From positions 682,001 to 746,000 of the forward strand of contig NZ_AP024749.1 of assembly GCF_019702945.1 (NCBI RefSeq): a DNA stretch of 64,000 bases, written 5' to 3'. Made by a program: the position numbers and the translations under genes. Below are positions 58,891 to 64,000 of the stretch, in pieces. Below the pieces are notes generated by a model. It had not been told where the DNA came from, searched no databases, and saw only the letters and a list, made by a program, of their open reading frames with translations. Position 1 is the first letter of the stretch. The number at the start of each line of letters is the position of its first letter. This DNA comes from Flavobacterium okayamense. GTDB lineage: Bacteria; Bacteroidota; Bacteroidia; Flavobacteriales; Flavobacteriaceae.

Positions 58891-61553
58891 TATAATTTAT
58901 AACTAATCGACAACATTACTATTCTTGGTAAAATATAAGTTGTATTGTTTGAGATTAAGAAATCGGAAAAACTATTGTTTACTTTAGTTCCATTGTTGAG
59001 ATAGTTTTGTGCAGACAATTCAAAACGGAATGGATTGTTTTTCTTTTGATAGCTTAAAAATGCATTGGCAATAGCAAACCTGTTATTTTGATTATTACTA
59101 TTTTTATTAAACGTTACTTCGTAATCGGTTTTAAAGTTGAAATTCTTCAAGAAGTCAATATCTACATCAAATGAAATTCTATCGTTAGTAAAATTCGATT
59201 TTGTTAAACCCGAAAACTGACTAAAATCTTTATTGTAACCAATACTCGCGCTTGGCCATTTCTTGGTAGCTGTTCGCAATTTTAATCCGAAAGATTGATT
59301 GTTTCTATCGTTTGAAGTTGTAGTTCCGTTTAAGGTTTGAACATAATTAAACCAACTTAAATTGGTTGTAAACTGTAAACGAAAGCGATATATTTTCTTC
59401 GAAATATTAGCATTTACACGCCAATTCGTTTCAGGATTATCGGTTAAAATAGGAGTAGAGAATTGATTGATTCCGTCGAGTTCAATAACATTACGAATCG
59501 TTCTTATTTTTTTATTGAAGCTCGCATTTGCAAACAACATTAAACCGCGATACATACTCGATTTTGTGTAACGCAAACTTGCCGAATGAAAACGCTCATT
59601 TTTCAACAATGCATTTCCTTTGTAAACCGAATTATAACTTTGCAAAGTATAACGCTCTAACAAACGAGTAGCATCGGGAAAATCATTACTTAACTTGTAA
59701 TTAAACTTTAAACTTTCCGATTGATTGAATTCGTATTCACTATTAAATTGTGGCTCAAAATAGGTTCTGTTTAACGAATAATCAGAAGTAATTTGTTTGG
59801 TTTTTAAATGATAAAAGTGCGTGTAAATAGCAGGTTTATTAATCCATTTTCCAATTTTAAATTTGTATTCCAATCCTACATAAAAATCATTTAAAACATA
59901 GTCTAAATCGTTACCAAATCCGTTAGCTGCAAAATCATTAACTGAACCATCGGTTAAAAATTGTTTTTCGGAAATCGTTAACTGCGTTGTGCCAAAGTTA
60001 TTTCCAACATTCGTGTACAAATGATTGAAGTTATTCAGAATCCAATAATGTTTAAACAATGCATCAACACTATTGTTTTTTACTTTTTTAACTTGTTGAA
60101 TGTTGTATTCACTATCGTTTTGCAATGGAATTAATCCCGCTAAAAATTCGGTATCGGTTAACCAAGTGTTTTGTGGTTTGTTGTTTTCAAAACTATGATT
60201 TACAACAAAAGTTGTCGTGTGGTTTTTATTTTTAAACTGCTTATGCCATTCTAAAAATTGTTTCCATTGCGAATTATCGGCATTTTGAATATTTTGGAAG
60301 TTATTTTGGCTACCATCACGCACCGAAAGTATTTGATTGGTAATATCATTACTGCTCGCTTGAAATTGGCCGTTATAAAACCATTTCGATTGATTGGTAG
60401 GCGAGAAGTTTAATTTAACGTTTCCGATTCCTAAAAGCGCTTTATTTTGCGTTGTGCTGGTTTTATCTTCGAAAGTAAAGGCACTATTTTGCAAATATTC
60501 ATTTTGAGATTCACTGAATGATGCTGTAAAAAGTTTTGAAAAAATCCCGAAACCTTCGATATCGAGCTTTGAATTAATTTCTTGGCGGAAATTTAAGGCA
60601 GAAAATTGCGATTTATTTTCTACCACATCAGTATTATCGGAAGCAAAGTTATATAAATTCGTTAACGATTTTCTACCTGAAATAAAACTGCTCACACCGC
60701 CTTGAAAACGCATCATGTCTTCAAAAGAAAAGGTTCGTTTTCCGATGTTATTAATATCGCCTATATAACTCACATTGGTTTTGGGTGCGTAATAAAACAA
60801 CCCTGCGTGACCCAGATAAAACCCGTTATCGTTTGCCACTTCAGCACCTGCTTCTACATCGCCAAAAATAAATTTCTTTTTGTCTTCTTTTAGTTTCACG
60901 TTCATCGCTAAATCTTCGCTATCGGAAACTTGTTTTAAAAAGCCTACTTCGTTAAAATTATCAATTACTTCAACTTTATCTAAAGCATCGGCAGGAATAT
61001 TTTCGACAGCTAATTTCGTACCGCCACCAAAGAACGATTTGCCTTCGACCAGCATTTTCGTAACTTTTTTGCCTTGCACCGTAACCGAACCGTCTTTGCT
61101 TACTTCAACACCAGGCATTTTCTCGAGCACTTCTTTCATTTTACGTTCGTTGCCGTTTGCAAATGCTTTTACATCGTAAATAAGCGTGTCTTTTTTTACA
61201 ATAACAGGTTGGTAATCGTAATTGATTACAATTTCTTTGAGTTCTTGCCCTGTTTCTTTGAGTTTAAAAATGTGTTCTCGTATGGTAAAATTAGCGGGAA
61301 GCTGTAAAACTTCTTCTTTAAAACCAAGATAAGAAACCTTAACCTCATAAGGTGTGTCTTTTTCAAGCTCTAACTTGTACCGACCTAGATGATCCGCAAT
61401 AGAAAATTTAAGCCCTGCATTTTCTACTAACGGTTTTGCCATAACATTAGCATTTTGCAACGGATTGCCAATGCTATCTTGTACAACGCCTGTTAGGGTT
61501 TGGGAAAAAGTAAAAAATGGTAATAAAATAAATGTAAATAAGAGATTACGCAT
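58890..61553 (-). CDS. TonB-dependent receptor-like outer-membrane protein, linked to GLPGLI
   Basis: The 887-residue protein has a signal peptide (ends TFSQ), a carboxypeptidase-regulatory-like domain (about 18-105: LTGVVQDSIGNPLQNANVMA), a plug-like region (MKEVLEKMPGVEVSKDG, VEVIDNFNEVGFLK) and a long barrel ending SISYKL. It belongs to the outer-membrane beta-barrel group usually encoded directly after GLPGLI proteins. Its ATG overlaps the GLPGLI stop as TAATG, so the two are translationally coupled. A few percent of the coding region is richer in GC than its surroundings. Ligand unknown. Confidence 0.9.
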   Translation of the reverse strand: MRNLLFTFILLPFFTFSQTLTGVVQDSIGNPLQNANVMAKPLVENAGLKFSIADHLGRYKLELEKDTPYEVKVSYLGFKEEVLQLPANFTIREHIFKLKETGQELKEIVINYDYQPVIVKKDTLIYDVKAFANGNERKMKEVLEKMPGVEVSKDGSVTVQGKKVTKMLVEGKSFFGGGTKLAVENIPADALDKVEVIDNFNEVGFLKQVSDSEDLAMNVKLKEDKKKFIFGDVEAGAEVANDNGFYLGHAGLFYYAPKTNVSYIGDINNIGKRTFSFEDMMRFQGGVSSFISGRKSLTNLYNFASDNTDVVENKSQFSALNFRQEINSKLDIEGFGIFSKLFTASFSESQNEYLQNSAFTFEDKTSTTQNKALLGIGNVKLNFSPTNQSKWFYNGQFQASSNDITNQILSVRDGSQNNFQNIQNADNSQWKQFLEWHKQFKNKNHTTTFVVNHSFENNKPQNTWLTDTEFLAGLIPLQNDSEYNIQQVKKVKNNSVDALFKHYWILNNFNHLYTNVGNNFGTTQLTISEKQFLTDGSVNDFAANGFGNDLDYVLNDFYVGLEYKFKIGKWINKPAIYTHFYHLKTKQITSDYSLNRTYFEPQFNSEYEFNQSESLKFNYKLSNDFPDATRLLERYTLQSYNSVYKGNALLKNERFHSASLRYTKSSMYRGLMLFANASFNKKIRTIRNVIELDGINQFSTPILTDNPETNWRVNANISKKIYRFRLQFTTNLSWFNYVQTLNGTTTSNDRNNQSFGLKLRTATKKWPSASIGYNKDFSQFSGLTKSNFTNDRISFDVDIDFLKNFNFKTDYEVTFNKNSNNQNNRFAIANAFLSYQKKNNPFRFELSAQNYLNNGTKVNNSFSDFLISNNTTYILPRIVMLSISYKL

Positions 61554-62239
61554 TAATTCATTTTAGTTTTTTCAACAAATTCATCTTGAGTAATTACCTT
61601 ATTATTTGGAATGTAGATTTTAATTTCTTCTTTAAAAAATTCTATTTTTTTTGCAACTAACTTTGTTTTATTATATTCTAATTCTAATATTAAACCTGGT
61701 AATCCCATATAACCATTTGGTCCGTAATTAAAATTTATTTGAGGTGTATACCATGCCGTTATCTCTCTTGAACCTGCATTACCATGTCTTGTCGTAAAAT
61801 TAATAGTACACATTGCTTTGTAACAAACATAATTATCTATAGTTTTTGAATCATCTAATAAAATCCAATTAAAATCATTATCAACTTTCAAATTGACATC
61901 ATCAATAGTCCTAAAAAGCTCATTGTTAACCTTTGAGAAATAATAAGAGTTTATTAAATATATAGCATTTGCAAGTTTTTCTATTTTTTCTTGTTTTTCA
62001 TCTTTTTGAATGGTTTTTTCTTCGTTAAAAACAAACCCCTTACTATTTGCTTGAAGTATAAATTTCTTGTCGTTAAAACTTGAATTTATTTTATCTGTTA
62101 ATGCGTTAATTTTTTCATTATCAGAGTTTTTAGTCAACATAGGTTCTACCGAAGTAGAATATTCTACTTTTAAAGATTTGTAGCTCTGTGAGTAAATAGA
62201 ATAGGAAATAAAAAATAAAAACAGTATAGTCTTTTTCAT
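61553..62239 (-). CDS. GLPGLI family protein (first of three)
   Basis: The start is the ATG at 62239 (MKKTILFLFFISYSIYSQS, signal peptide); an upstream ATG at 62266 lies inside a terminator hairpin and is rejected. Family motifs are DNYVCYKAMCTINFTTRHG, ITAWYTPQINFNYGPNGYMG and the defining GLPGLILELE. The family (TIGR01200) occurs widely in Bacteroidota, with unknown function. It is coupled by a 1-nt overlap to the receptor-like gene, so the pair probably works at the outer membrane. Confidence 0.93.
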   Translation of the reverse strand: MKKTILFLFFISYSIYSQSYKSLKVEYSTSVEPMLTKNSDNEKINALTDKINSSFNDKKFILQANSKGFVFNEEKTIQKDEKQEKIEKLANAIYLINSYYFSKVNNELFRTIDDVNLKVDNDFNWILLDDSKTIDNYVCYKAMCTINFTTRHGNAGSREITAWYTPQINFNYGPNGYMGLPGLILELEYNKTKLVAKKIEFFKEEIKIYIPNNKVITQDEFVEKTKMN

Positions 62240-62256
62240 AATTTTATAAATAAAAA

Positions 62257-62281
62257 TCAAGGGCATTTTTCATGCCCTTGA
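62257..62281 (-). terminator. Terminator after the Cys-peptide gene
   Basis: TCAAGGGCAT pairs with ATGCCCTTGA over a 5-nt loop. Read on the minus strand, it is followed by a T-rich tract and lies 11 nt after the peptide stop codon. Confidence 0.88.
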
Positions 62282-62291
62282 TAATAGTTGA

Positions 62292-62513
62292 TTAATTGTC
62301 ACATAAATCGTATGCCGCCAATATAATTTGCCCTGCCTCAACGTCAGAGTATTCACAACCATGTAACGCTTCTAAATCATCTAATACTTGAAAAGAAAAT
62401 GCAATACAAGGATCATTTCTTAAAACTTCAACAGATTCAATTTTTTCATTATTTGCCATACCAGCAAAAGATAAAGTCACAAGTGCAACTGCACTAAACA
62501 TTAATTTCTTCAT
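62292..62513 (-). CDS. Small Cys-containing secreted peptide, 73 aa
   Basis: A clear signal peptide (MKKLMFSAVALVTLSFAGMA) is followed by a mature peptide of about 53 residues with three cysteines, C36, C53 and C71 (NDPCIAF, HGCEYS, YDLCDN). It is acidic and otherwise helical in pattern. It has its own promoter (62591-62652) of the shared-element type and its own terminator, so it is a separate unit within the GLPGLI cluster. No family is named that I can be sure of. It could be a secreted signal or a toxin-like effector; the shared element ties it to the TPR-kinase locus 42 kb away. Confidence 0.8.
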   Translation of the reverse strand: MKKLMFSAVALVTLSFAGMANNEKIESVEVLRNDPCIAFSFQVLDDLEALHGCEYSDVEAGQIILAAYDLCDN

Positions 62514-62590
62514 TTTTTAAAATTTTGTTTTTGAAATTGTTTCTTTTTACGATTTCAATTGTTAAACATTTCATTACTGGTGCACCGTTA

Positions 62591-62652
62591 CAAACTTAAA
62601 AGGTTTTCTTACAAAGTTGGATACAGATTTTCTATACATTTTGTTAAAGTTT
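62591..62652 (-). promoter_or_regulatory. Shared-element promoter 3, upstream of the Cys-peptide gene
   Basis: The plus-strand element 62618-62652 starts TGGATACAG and ends TTGTTAAAGTTT. Its right half-site is CTATAC rather than CTGTAT, so the inverted repeat is weaker here. After exactly 19 nt (62599-62617) the minus strand has TAAGTTTG (62598-62591), a perfect -7 box. The leader to the ATG at 62513 is about 70 nt. Nothing else is recognised in the gap to 62808, which is AT-rich. Confidence 0.83.
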
Positions 62653-62808
62653 CACTTTTTGTAACTTGTTGTTTTACAAAGAAAAAAGAAAATTAAGCGT
62701 TAAAATTATATTGATTTTAATCGTTTTTTGTGTTTTTTAAAACAAAATAAAGTTCATTTTTATTGCATTTAATATTATAAATTAAGTTAAAGAAGTTGCC
62801 TTTTTGTT

Positions 62809-63540
62809 TTAATCTGTCAAAGTATTTTTTAAATCAGCCATTCTTGTTCTAATGATTTCTTGATATTCCTCGTGAGAAATTAATTTCCCTTCTTTACTAA
62901 ATTCGACATTAATATTTTTAGAAAGAACAATTTTATTTGCTATAAACGTCGTATTTCTATCTGTTAATTCTAAAATTAAACCCGGCAAACCAAAATAGCC
63001 TTTTGGTCCAAAAGAATAAGGTAATTCAGGACAAAACCATGCTGTAATCGTTTTTGTTTGAGTTCCTTTGCTTGTTCTATATTCAATTTCTTGTATCGCT
63101 TTATAACATATAAGTTTATCTATAAGCTTAGTTTCATTTAAAAATTTCCAATTGTTTTGAAGACTAGTATAAACTAAAAACTCTTTGTCTTTAAAAACAC
63201 CTAATGAACTTGCAGAATTATTATAATAGCTCTTATTTTCTTTTAAAACAGTTAAAATTTTATTTCTACAGTTTGCCCAAGCTATTGCAAATTTTACCTC
63301 TGAATCTTCAATAGACTCAACCAATGAGAACACTGATTCTTCTTTATTAAAAACTAATTTTAAATTAATTTTATCGCTTCCTGCAATAGCTTTTTGTTGC
63401 ATTAAATCAACTCTAGAAGATTTTTCTTTTAAAGTAGAATCAATTGCAAAAACAACTTTATAATAAACTTCTCCGCCCATTTCTTGTGAATACGAAAGAA
63501 GTTGAAAAACTAGGAAAAATAATACAATCGTTTTTTTCAT
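62809..63540 (-). CDS. GLPGLI family protein (second of three)
   Basis: The 243-residue protein has a signal peptide (ends LLSYSQ) and the family core: LICYKAIQEIEYRTSKGTQ, ITAWFCPELPYSFGPKGYFG and GLPGLILELT. It differs from the first copy in the middle (EYSTSV against YYKVVFAI at the start). It is separated from the third copy by only 21 nt on the same strand and lies upstream of the Cys-peptide promoter, so it may be the end of a separate transcript. Confidence 0.92.
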   Translation of the reverse strand: MKKTIVLFFLVFQLLSYSQEMGGEVYYKVVFAIDSTLKEKSSRVDLMQQKAIAGSDKINLKLVFNKEESVFSLVESIEDSEVKFAIAWANCRNKILTVLKENKSYYNNSASSLGVFKDKEFLVYTSLQNNWKFLNETKLIDKLICYKAIQEIEYRTSKGTQTKTITAWFCPELPYSFGPKGYFGLPGLILELTDRNTTFIANKIVLSKNINVEFSKEGKLISHEEYQEIIRTRMADLKNTLTD

Positions 63541-63561
63541 TTCTATAATACTGAATAAAAG

Positions 63562-64000
63562 TTAATTTCTATCAAATTCTTTCATAAAAGCTTCACCCAC
63601 TTTATTTTGGTAATCTTGATCTGCAATTTTGATTCCTTTAGTTGGTAAAACAATAGGCTCATCTAGAGGTTTAAACTCGATTTTTATTGCGCCAAAAACA
63701 TTATTCCACTCTTGAAGTTCTAGAATTAAACCTGGTAAACCACCATAACCTGCTGGTCCAAATGAATAGGGTAATTCTGGGCAAAACCAAGCAATTACAG
63801 GGTGATGAAACTCTCCCTTTCCATTTATTACAATGTATTCTGAAGTAGCTTTATAACACGTATAATTATCAATTTTTTTAGTTTCATTGGTTAAAACCCA
63901 ATTTTTATTTAACGGCGAAGCTATTAAATATTTATTCTCAGTAAAAACACCTTCCTGATTATTATGATATAAAGTATCATTGTAAATAAACTTAGGTTTT
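63562..64000 (-). CDS. GLPGLI family protein (third of three), cut by window edge
   Basis: The minus-strand frame entering at 64000 continues for 145 codons to the TAA at 63562-63564. It contains DNYTCYKATSEYIVINGKG, VIAWFCPELPYSFGPAGYGG and GLPGLILELQ, the family core. The N-terminus and signal peptide are outside. It lies 21 nt upstream of the second copy, and their strong similarity in FCPELPYSFGP suggests tandem duplication. Confidence 0.93.
   Translation of the reverse strand, partial: KPKFIYNDTLYHNNQEGVFTENKYLIASPLNKNWVLTNETKKIDNYTCYKATSEYIVINGKGEFHHPVIAWFCPELPYSFGPAGYGGLPGLILELQEWNNVFGAIKIEFKPLDEPIVLPTKGIKIADQDYQNKVGEAFMKEFDRN

Noticed and set aside
62240-62266. Upstream ATG of the first GLPGLI gene
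   Set aside because: It lies inside the terminator hairpin of the peptide gene and would place residues ahead of a complete signal peptide.
62653-62808. Possible small gene in the gap upstream of the Cys-peptide promoter
   Set aside because: Frames are short and AT-driven, with stops in all phases; I see nothing beyond the promoter element.

Overview
The window is AT-rich bacterial chromosome from a member of the Bacteroidota, almost certainly a Flavobacteriaceae species close to Flavobacterium. The evidence is the gene content (GH92 mannosidase, a Bat aerotolerance operon, GLPGLI proteins, DUF3078/DUF2480/DUF4837 proteins, a SufABCD-SufSE cluster, SusC-type receptors), lipoprotein signals of the Bacteroidota kind, weak Shine-Dalgarno sites, and promoters of the TTG/TAnnTTTG type. 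No rRNA, tRNA, insertion sequence, prophage or CRISPR array was seen. No gene-free stretch exceeds 300 bases; the longest is 62514-62808.

Layout. 1-4389: the N-terminal part of a GH92 exo-mannosidase, a small unknown protein, pheS, a small conserved protein, then CvpA and a small membrane protein. 4386-5756: a GRDP-like/TIGR04222-like membrane protein with a Cys-Gly tail. 5789-15112: a minus-strand aerotolerance operon (MoxR, DUF58, a BatD-like membrane protein, BatA, BatB, BatC-like TPR, BatD, BatE). 15292-17313: an aldo/keto reductase and an AlbA_2-domain protein. 17310-20831: a two-component locus (small lipoprotein, 59-residue peptide, TPR histidine kinase, LuxR-type regulator) and a small membrane protein. 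20989-24237: PPP-type phosphatase, outer-membrane protein, PhnA, unknown secreted protein. 24307-26493: an ALDH7-like dehydrogenase and 3-hydroxyanthranilate dioxygenase. 26578-32646: a secreted nuclease/phosphatase-fold protein divergent from a TonB-dependent receptor and two surface lipoproteins. 32736-33965: hflX. 34014-45012: the Suf iron-sulfur locus, carrying an inserted four-helix-bundle (IVP) gene and a membrane-protein block. 45245-52734: MBL hydrolase, S8 and M1 peptidases, rnpA, S41 peptidase, OmpA. 52759-58848: GNAT, DUF4837, lytic transglycosylase, pgk, holB, DoxX. 58890-64000: an outer-membrane receptor with three GLPGLI proteins and a small Cys-containing secreted peptide.

Two patterns are not explained by ordinary annotation. 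First, three widely separated promoters share a 35-bp element with an inverted TACAG/CTGTA core. In each it lies exactly 19 bp upstream of a TAnnTTT(G/A) -7 box. All three drive small exported or membrane proteins: the lipoprotein that heads the two-component operon, the small membrane protein next to that operon, and the Cys-peptide in the GLPGLI cluster. This looks like the regulon of the TPR-kinase/LuxR pair, with positive or negative autoregulation. Second, many gaps between co-directional genes are filled by palindromic elements with a strict 7-nt period: AGT-headed heptads on one arm and ACT-headed heptads on the other, five of each in the best copies. One such element, between sufC and sufD, is split by the IVP gene, which suggests the gene travels as its cargo. 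A separate set of dispersed intergenic repeats (TGTCATTCCGA-type) is also present, and one copy supplies part of a signal peptide.
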